From the NCBI GenBank assembly GCA_024743255.1, contig JANSWY010000003.1, positions 124,001 through 188,000 on the forward strand: a stretch of DNA of 64,000 nt, in the 5' to 3' direction. The translations under genes were made by a program, and so were the position numbers. Shown piece after piece: positions 1-9,796 of the stretch. Each line of letters begins with the position of its first letter. Position 1 is the first letter of the stretch. The notes beneath the pieces were generated by a model, which had not been told where the DNA came from, did no database searches, and saw only the letters and a list, made by a program, of their open reading frames with translations. The DNA is from a bacterium. GTDB lineage: Bacteria > Bacteroidota > Bacteroidia > Cytophagales > Cyclobacteriaceae.

Positions 1-425
1 ATATTAAAAAATGGAATAATTGCTACTACAACATTCTTGGATTCTTTTTTCAATACCTTTTTTTGCGCCAAATCCCTTAGGAACATCATGCTTGCATCAA
101 TACCATCAGTTTCACCAGCATGGATCGCATTATTGATCAGAAAAACGCCCTTTTCACCAGTTTTAATACCTTCAAGGTCAAACTGCTTATCCGAATCAAA
201 TAATACCAAATGAAGAGGTTCACCAGAATCCGTTGGACCCATCTCGATCATTTTGATCGTTTCAAAATCTTTGGCCAGCTTTTGATAATACTTGATTCCT
301 TCCTGATAAGTAACAGTTTCAGTTCCTTCAGTAAGTTCGTATTTGGTCATGTATTGCTGCTCCTTTTGAGCAAATGCTACTGATGACACCAGGCATAGTA
401 TCACCGTAAAAAATGATAATCTCAT
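1..425 (-). CDS. M14 family zinc carboxypeptidase, partial (C-terminus off window)
   Basis: The first 141 codons of a secreted metallopeptidase are present; the rest lies beyond the left edge. Residues 1-20 form a signal peptide ending AFAQ. The segment NNAIHAGETDGID contains the H-x-x-E zinc-binding pair (His102, Glu105) typical of the M14 carboxypeptidase A fold; the third zinc ligand and the catalytic Glu would be downstream. Family knowledge suggests a periplasmic or outer-membrane exopeptidase acting on peptides or cell-wall fragments. Its ATG overlaps the stop of the upstream hydrolase-OsmC gene by one base (TAATG), so the two are probably translated from one transcript. The family call rests on a short but diagnostic motif. 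Confidence 0.75.
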   Translation of the reverse strand, partial: MRLSFFTVILCLVSSVAFAQKEQQYMTKYELTEGTETVTYQEGIKYYQKLAKDFETIKMIEMGPTDSGEPLHLVLFDSDKQFDLEGIKTGEKGVFLINNAIHAGETDGIDASMMFLRDLAQKKVLKKESKNVVVAIIPFFN

Positions 426-1636
426 TATTCTTTCAGGGTTGTATTGACTTTTACTTCGCTGTGCAAGGTGCGATGAACCGGGCACTTATCCGCAATTTCA
501 AGCAATCTTTTTCTTTGGCTTTCATCCAAATCCCCTTCCAGCTCCACAATTCTATCGAAGTGATCAATTTTAGCATTGGTGCTTTCACAGTCTTCACAAT
601 CAGACTTGTATTTTTTGTTATGTGTAAGATGGACTCTGGCTTCTTTTAAATCCCATTTCTTGTGATCAGCATACATTTTTAACGTCATACTTGTACATGC
701 CCCCAAAGCAGCTGTCAGATAACCATAAGGCGTAGGGCCCAAATCTGTTCCACCTACATCTGCAGGTTCATCTGCAATCATAAAATGATCTCCAGCAAGT
801 ATCTCCGTTGTGAAGCTACCACTAGAAGTACGGGTTAGTACATCTCCTTCTGTTTGTAAATGTTCATGGGTTTTCTCTACGATGTATCTTGTGGCCCAGG
901 TCGCAATTATATGCCCGACATATTCTGCATCTCTGTTATCAGACATCAGGTGATCTGCTCCATCAAGTGTTACGAAGCTTTTAGGATGATGAGCAGCAGT
1001 ATAAATTTTTGCTGCGTTTGCAATCTCAACTGTGAGGTCTTGCGGTGAATGAAGAACCAATAAAGGTTTACCCAGGTTTTTGATAACCACATCGCTTTCT
1101 ATAGACTCCAAATCATCCAGGAAATGCTTCTTTATTTTGAATGGTCTACCTCCAATATTCACCGTAGCTTCACCTTTAGATTCGATTTCTTCAATGCTCT
1201 CATCCAATAAATGCTTTACATGTGGAGGGTCTGCTGGAGCTCCAATGGTTACCACAGCGTTTATGCTTTTCAGTTTTCCTGCTGTATGTAGCACTGCTGC
1301 ACCTCCCAATGAGTGACCAATTATAATCTGAGGCGCTTCATAATTCTCTTCCAAAAATTCGTACGCTGCTGTTAGATCTTCCATGTTTGAAGAAAAATTG
1401 GTGTCTGAAAAATCACCCTCACTTTGCCCTAATCCAGTGAAATCAAATCTTAATACAGCTACATTGTTTGCGGTAAGAGCCGAACTAATACTGCCAACTG
1501 CATTTAAATTCTTTGAACAAGTAAAGCAATGAGCAAAAATTGCATATGCTTTGGGTTTACCAGAAATTGGAGATTCCAACCTTGCAGAAAGTGTATGTCC
1601 TTGTTTGTTCTGAAATTTTAGTCTGGTGCTTTTCAT
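425..1636 (-). CDS. alpha/beta hydrolase - OsmC fusion protein
   Basis: A two-domain cytoplasmic protein of 403 residues. Residues 1-255 are an alpha/beta hydrolase with nucleophile elbow GHSLGG (Ser109) and a late His in GADHLMS. Residues 265-403 are an OsmC/Ohr-like domain with the two conserved cysteines in GACTSM and KCPVHR, which in this family reduce organic hydroperoxides. The same fusion is a recognised bifunctional family in Bacteroidota and Proteobacteria; its substrate is not settled. The ATG at 1636 (MKSTRLKF) is preferred over a more upstream ATG at 1810, because the extra 58 residues look non-coding and would overlap the divergent gene. Likely co-transcribed with the M14 peptidase downstream. 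Confidence 0.9.
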   Translation of the reverse strand: MKSTRLKFQNKQGHTLSARLESPISGKPKAYAIFAHCFTCSKNLNAVGSISSALTANNVAVLRFDFTGLGQSEGDFSDTNFSSNMEDLTAAYEFLEENYEAPQIIIGHSLGGAAVLHTAGKLKSINAVVTIGAPADPPHVKHLLDESIEEIESKGEATVNIGGRPFKIKKHFLDDLESIESDVVIKNLGKPLLVLHSPQDLTVEIANAAKIYTAAHHPKSFVTLDGADHLMSDNRDAEYVGHIIATWATRYIVEKTHEHLQTEGDVLTRTSSGSFTTEILAGDHFMIADEPADVGGTDLGPTPYGYLTAALGACTSMTLKMYADHKKWDLKEARVHLTHNKKYKSDCEDCESTNAKIDHFDRIVELEGDLDESQRKRLLEIADKCPVHRTLHSEVKVNTTLKE

Positions 1637-1831
1637 GGAATGGGGTTCTAAAATTGTTAGATTATTGAAAACAATTGTTCTATCATCAACTGTTATTATT
1701 AAATTAGTTGAGACTGAAACGCTAAAGGAACTTAAAACATTCCAATGCGTTATCTGTACTATCAATTTATTAAAAATTGGCAACCTCTGATAGATATAAT
1801 TGTCATTCAAGAAACAATTAAAACTTTTGCT

Positions 1832-2443
1832 TTGAAGACGAAAACCACTTTGTTCATAATTGCAATCCTGATTTCAGGATCTCTTGCGGCTCAGAATATT
1901 AGATATAATGTTGTGAAGGGCTCAAAGACAATAGGCTCTATGGACATCAATAGAATTCAAAATGGCAATTCTGTGAGATATGATATTAAGAATGATGTTG
2001 AATTCACTTTGCTGTTTTCTTTCACTTCGGTCTATTGGTTGTCTGAGACTTTTGAAAACGGGTTGTTGCAAAAAGGTGATTCCCACAATTTATTTAATGG
2101 TCGGAAGCAAAAATATACGGATGTTGAAAGAGTAGATGGAAAGTACTATGTCTCTGAGGACGGGGTGAGATCTTACATAACATCAAAAGATGTCTCTTAC
2201 ACAGTAAGTAATTTGTACTTTACGGAACCCGTTGGAATCACTGAAGTCTTCTCGCAATGGTTTGGCAAGTACCTTACCATGAAAAAAATCGGAGATCACT
2301 TTTATGAGATGACTTCTCCAGATGGAGTCAATACTTATAAATACAAAGATGGCATCTGTACAGAGGTGAAAGTTTCAAGAGATTTTGCCACTTTCTACTT
2401 TAAAATCCAAGAGGAGAGTTTCGCTAAAGCCAAAACATATTAG
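1832..2443 (+). CDS. small secreted protein, DUF6134-like
   Basis: Codes for about 203 residues with an N-terminal signal peptide (KTKTTLFIIAIL...LAAQ), then a beta-rich domain without recognisable catalytic motifs. The fold resembles the DUF6134-type secreted proteins common in Bacteroidota, but that assignment is from general appearance. An in-frame ATG at 1745 exists, yet the residues before the signal peptide are uncharged-irregular and overlap the upstream region of the divergent hydrolase gene. A TTG at 1832 places the signal peptide at the N-terminus, so it is chosen here. Function unknown; probably exported to the periplasm. Confidence 0.6.
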   Translation: MKTKTTLFIIAILISGSLAAQNIRYNVVKGSKTIGSMDINRIQNGNSVRYDIKNDVEFTLLFSFTSVYWLSETFENGLLQKGDSHNLFNGRKQKYTDVERVDGKYYVSEDGVRSYITSKDVSYTVSNLYFTEPVGITEVFSQWFGKYLTMKKIGDHFYEMTSPDGVNTYKYKDGICTEVKVSRDFATFYFKIQEESFAKAKTY

Positions 2444-2464
2444 AGTTTTCCCGTATACATATGT

Positions 2465-3487
2465 ATGGGAAAAACTTTAAAGAGGCTTTTTCTAGCCACA
2501 ACTGTCTTATTCACCGCAGGTTTTTTATTATTCCTTGCCAATCAAATTAATGGGCTCTACCAATTAGCATCAGGAGTAAACCCAGTTCTGGGTCAAGTGA
2601 CTTTATGGGGGCTGATTGCCGTCATGGGAGTACTTTTCTGTCTGCCATTTGTATTGGTCCTTAAACTCCCAAAAGCATTAAACCCTAAAGATGCTGAAAC
2701 TGATTTAGTAGAGTATCAGCAAAAATTCAAAAAGAGGTTATCAGGAAATGCGATTCTGAAACAGGAGAATTTTCAAATCCAAAAGGATGGCGATTTGCAG
2801 GAGGCGATATCTATATTGGATCAGAAAGCGGAAGAAGAAATCAAAAAAGTGGCCTCCACAGTATTTCTCACTACAGCTATTTCTCAAAATGGGAAACTGG
2901 ATGCATTGACTGTTTTAGTCACTCAATCTAAAATGGTCTGGAAGGTAGCTCACATTTATTATCAAAGACCAAATCTTAAGGATCTTGCAAATCTGTATGC
3001 AAATGTTGGAGCAGCAACTTTCCTGGCTTCAGAGATTGAAGACATGGACCTCACAGAGCAGTTTCAACCTGTCCTTAGAGCGATGATGAAGAATACTGCT
3101 ACAAAATCAATTCCGATCGTAGGAGCTACTGCCAATTTGATTATGGATAGTTTACTCGAAGGAACCACTAATGCATTTCTTACACTTCGAGTTGGCGTAA
3201 TTGCTAAACGATATTGTGGCGCTTATGATGGCTATGATAAATCAAAGGTTAGGAAAAGAGCTTATTTGGAGGCTTCAGAGATGCTTGGGAAAATTGTCCT
3301 TAAGTCTTCTGGCCGAGTCATCTCATCTATTGCTAATGCTACCAAGAAGGCAAGTGTTGATACAATCAAGTCAGGGTTTGAATCGATTAAAAATGCTGGA
3401 TCTAAGGTTGGAGAGGGCATAGCAAATACTGCAAGGAAGATCACCTCAAAGAAAAAAGAAGAATTACCAGAGAGTACTGAAAACTAA
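2465..3487 (+). CDS. DUF697-like inner-membrane protein
   Basis: Codes for 340 residues. Two hydrophobic helices near residues 8-27 and 46-66 form an N-terminal hairpin. A soluble central part follows, with the pattern expected of DUF697 (YcjF-type) domains: small-residue-rich helices such as VGATANLIMDSLLEG and TLRVGVIAKRYCGAY. The C-terminal tail is Lys/Glu-rich (KKKEELPEST). DUF697 proteins are often partnered with GTPases, but none is adjacent here. It follows the small secreted protein after 21 bases, so the two may be one operon. Function unknown. Confidence 0.7.
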   Translation: MGKTLKRLFLATTVLFTAGFLLFLANQINGLYQLASGVNPVLGQVTLWGLIAVMGVLFCLPFVLVLKLPKALNPKDAETDLVEYQQKFKKRLSGNAILKQENFQIQKDGDLQEAISILDQKAEEEIKKVASTVFLTTAISQNGKLDALTVLVTQSKMVWKVAHIYYQRPNLKDLANLYANVGAATFLASEIEDMDLTEQFQPVLRAMMKNTATKSIPIVGATANLIMDSLLEGTTNAFLTLRVGVIAKRYCGAYDGYDKSKVRKRAYLEASEMLGKIVLKSSGRVISSIANATKKASVDTIKSGFESIKNAGSKVGEGIANTARKITSKKKEELPESTEN

Positions 3488-3591
3488 TTCTTTTTCGATT
3501 TAGTAAGGTCCTTCACGTACTTGAGCAAGGCTTGATATTTCTTTTTGTCTAGCTCCTCAATTTCGTTGAATAACTGCTTTTGAAGCTTCAT
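3484..3591 (-). CDS. possible 35-residue small protein
   Basis: An ATG-initiated frame below the usual length cut-off encodes a 35-residue, strongly helical and Lys-rich peptide (starts MKLQKQLFNEIEEL, ends DLTKSKKN). Its stop codon overlaps the stop of the convergent DUF697-like gene. The Leu/Ile heptad spacing and a balanced E/K composition look like a real amphipathic helix rather than random translation. No partner toxin or known small-protein family is recognisable. Offered as a candidate only. Confidence 0.3.
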   Translation of the reverse strand: MKLQKQLFNEIEELDKKKYQALLKYVKDLTKSKKN

Positions 3592-3717
3592 AGCTTATTG
3601 AATGCTGGTTTGTTCTATAAGATAACCAAATTTTAGCACAGTTGTTTCAATTCAATAAAGAAATTGATTGATTATCAACATGTTGCATAAGCGTAACACT
3701 CCTTGAATCTGAAAACC

Positions 3718-4338
3718 TTATAAATTCTCAACAATTAAATAGGACGAACTATCTGAGGTTAGCTCAATTTCTCCATCTCGACATGTTTCAAATTCGTGGG
3801 TCTTTCCAGATAATTTTTGAACATTCGATTCGAATCCCCTTGAAGTAATTGCTAATTCATTCCCTAATGATAAGACCTGAACTTTCTCCCCTTTCGTATA
3901 CCACTTTTTAAAACTATTTGAATGCTGGAGAAGGACTTTTTGAGTGGCTCTAATCAGAGTAATATCTGGAACTAATTGTGCATTTGCTATTTCCTTAAAG
4001 TCCTCGTTTGTTAAGTTATCTCCAATGATATTAACTGCTTCATGTCCTTTACCTGTAAGGAGTTTAATCGCATCATAAATAGATGGTGAATCGCTAGTAG
4101 AAAATTTTACTGGACCTTGCTGAAGTGTAGATTGCCATTTGTCCAGATTGGTAGGATGAATGATTGAATAGTCGACCTTTATACCTTCTATGTCAGTAGC
4201 TTCAAGACATTGCTCAAGTGCCACGATCGTTGGTGACCATTCCAGAAGTTGGCCCAGGTACTCCATGTTGATATTATCCAAATCATGAAGTACCAGGGCC
4301 GGTTCTTGTTTTTCTCTTATGATATGATGTGAAGACAC
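3718..4338 (-). CDS. thiamine pyrophosphokinase-like protein with degenerate active site
   Basis: Codes for 206 residues from a GTG start. The N-terminus (MSSHHIIREKQEPAL), the segment MEYLGQLLEWSP, the spacing of KVDYSII and FKKWYTKG, and the C-terminal beta region (LGNELAITSRGFE) follow the Bacteroidota thiamine pyrophosphokinase family as I remember it. The catalytic motifs are gone. Where the family has a GDFD-type motif this protein has IHPTN (residues 60-64). Where it has an N-K-T-D-type motif this one has DSPSIYDA (83-90). The R-x-D-H-type loop is replaced by GDNLTNED. It is therefore likely a non-catalytic paralogue, perhaps a TPP-binding or regulatory protein. It follows the TonB receptor after 13 bases and lies on the riboswitch-controlled transcript. 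Confidence 0.7.
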   Translation of the reverse strand: MSSHHIIREKQEPALVLHDLDNINMEYLGQLLEWSPTIVALEQCLEATDIEGIKVDYSIIHPTNLDKWQSTLQQGPVKFSTSDSPSIYDAIKLLTGKGHEAVNIIGDNLTNEDFKEIANAQLVPDITLIRATQKVLLQHSNSFKKWYTKGEKVQVLSLGNELAITSRGFESNVQKLSGKTHEFETCRDGEIELTSDSSSYLIVENL

Positions 4339-4351
4339 ACCTTAAAGATGC

Positions 4352-6802
4352 TTAAAACCTCAACGATAATGAAGCCATGAAATTAGTTAATGCCTGTGGG
4401 TAGAAATAATTCTCTCTCACATTGAAATCTGGTCCACCTGAGTAACCGAAAGTATATCCATTTGAAACATATTCTTGTCCGAATAAATTATTGACTAAAA
4501 GTCCAAGTCTCACCTCTTTAATCACATCAGTTGTAAAGCTATAATCCAATCTCAGATCACTCACAAAATAGGCATCAATGACTCTATCTTCGTTAGAAGT
4601 GTTGTCCAAATATTGCTTGCTAACATACTTTGATAATAGAGCAACATTGAAATTTTTAACTGGTGTATAGATCAATTGAGCTCCTGAAACCACAGAAGGT
4701 GAAAATGCAATATCAGTATCAGTAAAGTTATTTTCTACAATATTGAATTCATCAAAGGCGGCACCATAATCGTAAAGCACTTCAGTAAAATTCTTAATTC
4801 GATTTTGACTGAATGTTGCGTTTACGTTTAACAATAATGGGTCTGCAAGAGCAACTCCTGCCTGAAGCTCAATACCTGTTCTGTAGCTGTCAGGAACATT
4901 GGTTCTGATATTTGCTCCTACATCATTTAATTCCCCTGTAACAATCAACTGATTTTCATATCCCATGTAGAAGTAGTTCACAGAATAAGTGAAATCCGAC
5001 TCAACTTTTCTGAATCCTAATTCCAGGTTATTCAAAGTTTCTGCTTCTGGAATATTGTCCGTTGGGTTATCAGTGAAGTCACTTCTTACTGGCTCTCTAT
5101 TTCCAACAGCGAAGCTGATGTATGCCTGAGTCGTTGGCGAGAATTGATAAGTGGCTCCCACTTTAGGATTAAAAAATGCATAATTTTCATCAACATTGAT
5201 TAATTGGCCATCATTATCATCTCCAGCTGTTACATAATCAATAGTTCTTAACTGGAGGTCCGCGAATAAATTAAGCTTATCACTTACTCCATAGTTGAGC
5301 TTGGTGAATACATTAAAATCATTCTTTGTTGCATCACTGAAATAGTATTGATGTCTGATATCGCTATCTCCAGCATTTCTCGCCCAAATAACTTCCCCAA
5401 AGTGATCTCCTTTGTATGTATTGTATCCTCCACCTACTAGTAGATTTGAGTTGGAGTTGATAGCATAATCAAATGTATACGTCAGACCATAAAAGTCATT
5501 ATCCAACCATCTTCTTCTGATTAGATCTGTACTTTCTATAGTAGTTCCACCTATTGTGATTGGAGAAATCTTGTAGTCTTCAAGGTCTTCATCATCCTTA
5601 AACTCTTCGAAGAAACCTTGTCCTACAGTCCAGTGAAATGAAACATTCCCGGTCAATGAAGCTCCCAGTTTCTGGCTAAGATGCAATTGATAATGATCCT
5701 GCTGATAATTATCAACCTGGTTGTCATATTCATAGAAATTGTAAGTTCTACCAGAATTCAATAGGTTATCTGTCTGTGCCTGAGAGAACCCGTTGTTTGC
5801 GGCTACTTCCAGCATTCCTGCTTCATCATTCTCTATTCTAGCCTGTGGTGTTCCGTACCATGATTGGTAAGTGATTTCCTTTCCACCAAATGCTAAGGCT
5901 TTGATGACAGTATTATCTCCATAATAACCTCCCGACAAATAGAATGACTTAAGGTTTGCAGATGCTCTATCAATATATCCATCGGAATTGATTCTTGAAA
6001 GTCTTCCTTCAAAAGACCATTTGTCATCTATTAATCCTGTGTTGTAAATAACAGTGTGCTTTCTGGTATTAAAGGAACCAAATGAATTATTCACTTCTGC
6101 AAAGCTTTCCGCTGGAGGGAAATTAGTCTCAAGGTTTACTGTTGCTCCAAAAGCTGCAGCTCCGTTAGTTGAAGTTCCCACTCCTCTTTGAACCTGAATA
6201 TTATTAATTGATGAAGCTAAATCAGGCATATTTACCCAAAAGACGCCATGAGACTCAGAATCATTTACTGGAATCCCATTAATCGTCACATTGATTCTTG
6301 TAGCATCTGATCCTCTAACTCTTACTCCTGTGTAACCAACACCTGCTCCTGCATCTGATGTTGCCACCAAACTAGGAGTCCATCTCAACAGATAAGTAAG
6401 ATCCTGACCGTAGTTTTGGTCTTCAATTTCTTCCTGATTCACATTGGAGTAGGTCACTGGTGTATATTTACCTGCTCTGGTTCCTTTTATCACCACCTCG
6501 TCCAATCGATACGCAGCTTTCATAGCAACATTAATTGTTGCGCCACTTTCAGCTTCCACTTCTGTCTTTGCAAAACCAAGATAGCTGATTTCTAATACTG
6601 CTTTTTCCTCCTTCCAGTCGATCAGGAAATATCCATCAAAATCAGTTCTGGACCCTGTTGTTGTTCCTTTAATGGTAACAAGTGCTCCCAATAACGGTTC
6701 TCCGGTCTCAGCATCTGTCACTCTTCCCTGATATTGGAAATTTTGTCCCTGTACTAATATCGCCACTCCCAGCAAGATACCAGTCAATAGTACTTTGTAC
6801 AT
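4352..6802 (-). CDS. TonB-dependent outer-membrane receptor, probable thiamine uptake
   Basis: Codes for 816 residues: signal peptide (LLGVAILVQG), a carboxypeptidase-regulatory-like domain (about residues 22-105, YQGRVTDAETGEPLLGA), a plug domain (about 115-235, with VRVRGSDATRINVTINGIPVND) and a 22-strand beta-barrel ending in an aromatic residue (MASLSLRF). It imports a ligand across the outer membrane using TonB energy. The ligand is inferred to be thiamine or a thiamine derivative, because a TPP riboswitch lies directly upstream and PnuT-type and TPK-like genes flank it. It heads a two-gene transcript with the degenerate TPK homologue. Confidence 0.9.
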   Translation of the reverse strand: MYKVLLTGILLGVAILVQGQNFQYQGRVTDAETGEPLLGALVTIKGTTTGSRTDFDGYFLIDWKEEKAVLEISYLGFAKTEVEAESGATINVAMKAAYRLDEVVIKGTRAGKYTPVTYSNVNQEEIEDQNYGQDLTYLLRWTPSLVATSDAGAGVGYTGVRVRGSDATRINVTINGIPVNDSESHGVFWVNMPDLASSINNIQVQRGVGTSTNGAAAFGATVNLETNFPPAESFAEVNNSFGSFNTRKHTVIYNTGLIDDKWSFEGRLSRINSDGYIDRASANLKSFYLSGGYYGDNTVIKALAFGGKEITYQSWYGTPQARIENDEAGMLEVAANNGFSQAQTDNLLNSGRTYNFYEYDNQVDNYQQDHYQLHLSQKLGASLTGNVSFHWTVGQGFFEEFKDDEDLEDYKISPITIGGTTIESTDLIRRRWLDNDFYGLTYTFDYAINSNSNLLVGGGYNTYKGDHFGEVIWARNAGDSDIRHQYYFSDATKNDFNVFTKLNYGVSDKLNLFADLQLRTIDYVTAGDDNDGQLINVDENYAFFNPKVGATYQFSPTTQAYISFAVGNREPVRSDFTDNPTDNIPEAETLNNLELGFRKVESDFTYSVNYFYMGYENQLIVTGELNDVGANIRTNVPDSYRTGIELQAGVALADPLLLNVNATFSQNRIKNFTEVLYDYGAAFDEFNIVENNFTDTDIAFSPSVVSGAQLIYTPVKNFNVALLSKYVSKQYLDNTSNEDRVIDAYFVSDLRLDYSFTTDVIKEVRLGLLVNNLFGQEYVSNGYTFGYSGGPDFNVRENYFYPQALTNFMASLSLRF

Positions 6803-6867
6803 TTCAGATAATTTTAATTGTTAAACAAAACAGCCAACGGGGTAAGTCGCTGCAAACTTGTTTATCA

Positions 6868-6958
6868 CTCATTCCCTTCCCGGCATTACCCGGACAGGTT
6901 CAATGGGTATAATCTCAGCCTGTAATCATTCCGATAAACAGAATAGGCACCCCTATTT
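6868..6958 (-). ncRNA. TPP riboswitch (THI element)
   Basis: On the minus strand the conserved TPP aptamer elements appear in order: GGGGTGCC (6946-6953), CTGAGA (6913-6918), ACCC (6905-6908), TTGAACCTG (6895-6903) and GGGTAATGCC followed by GGAAGGGAA (6872-6891). A P3 hairpin lies between the first two blocks. The element sits 66 bases before the TonB receptor start, so TPP should repress the receptor and the TPK-like gene. There is no U-tract after the aptamer, which favours control of translation over transcription termination. Confidence 0.92.
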
Positions 6959-6963
6959 GGACG

Positions 6964-6971
6964 CAAATGTA
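6964..6971 (-). promoter_or_regulatory. -7 box of the riboswitch/TonB receptor transcript
   Basis: TACATTTG on the minus strand matches the Bacteroidota TAnnTTTG -7 element exactly. A start site a few bases downstream would fall at about 6957, at the first bases of the TPP aptamer, as expected for a riboswitch leader. A clear -33 TTG is not visible; TTT is found at the expected distance. Confidence 0.5.
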
Positions 6972-7477
6972 TGCAAGAAAAACTAAACTAAAGCGAATCC
7001 ATGTATTTGACTGCTTCCAAGGCTAATTGTAAACGGTCCTCTTTAGAGCCAGAAATGATTTTGAACCGAAAACCACCGTTCCTCAGATAGAATTTGTACT
7101 GATCAAATAGATATTGTCGATCATATGGATTTTCTCTTAAGGGATCATACTCCCAGGGAATATTTGGATCGGTTAATAAATAAATATCTGCGGGAATCTC
7201 TGAATTCATTTGAATTTCTAGGCTACCGGATATATCTCCAAACTTTTCAAGACTCCAAATTCTAATCACCACCATATCTGTGTCACAAATCACATATTTT
7301 GAGGCTTTTGAAGCACTGTTCCTTTCAGAATCAACCTGACCTTTAGCTATCTCAACCAAATCCGATTCGTCATATGGTCTTCCAAGGTTGTTAAGGTATT
7401 CTCTGGCATACTCCTCAACCCAGGGATCACCTAGCTCCTGAGCCAATTGCTGTGCCAATGTTGTTTTACCTGAGGAC

Positions 7478-9674
<2,197 letters not shown>

Positions 9675-9698
9675 CAGAGTTTCCTACCAAATAATCTT

Positions 9699-9744
9699 TT
9701 GCCGGATAAAATCGTATACTATGGTTTTATTCGGCAATTTTTTT
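9699..9744 (+). terminator. Rho-independent terminator after guaB
   Basis: The arms TTGCCGGATAAAA (9699-9711) and TTTTATTCGGCAA (9725-9737) pair over 13 base pairs with one G-U, leaving a 13-base loop. Seven T residues follow immediately (9738-9744). It lies 25 bases after the guaB stop codon. Confidence 0.85.
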
Positions 9745-9796
9745 AGAGACTGTATTGAAACCGGTCAAATTTCTTTGATTAAATTACCGGCGATTT

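Noticed and set aside
1637-1810. N-terminal extension of the hydrolase-OsmC gene to the ATG at 1810
   Set aside because: The added 58 residues have no family support, and they overlap the leader and start of the divergent secreted-protein gene. The homologous region begins at MKSTRLKF.
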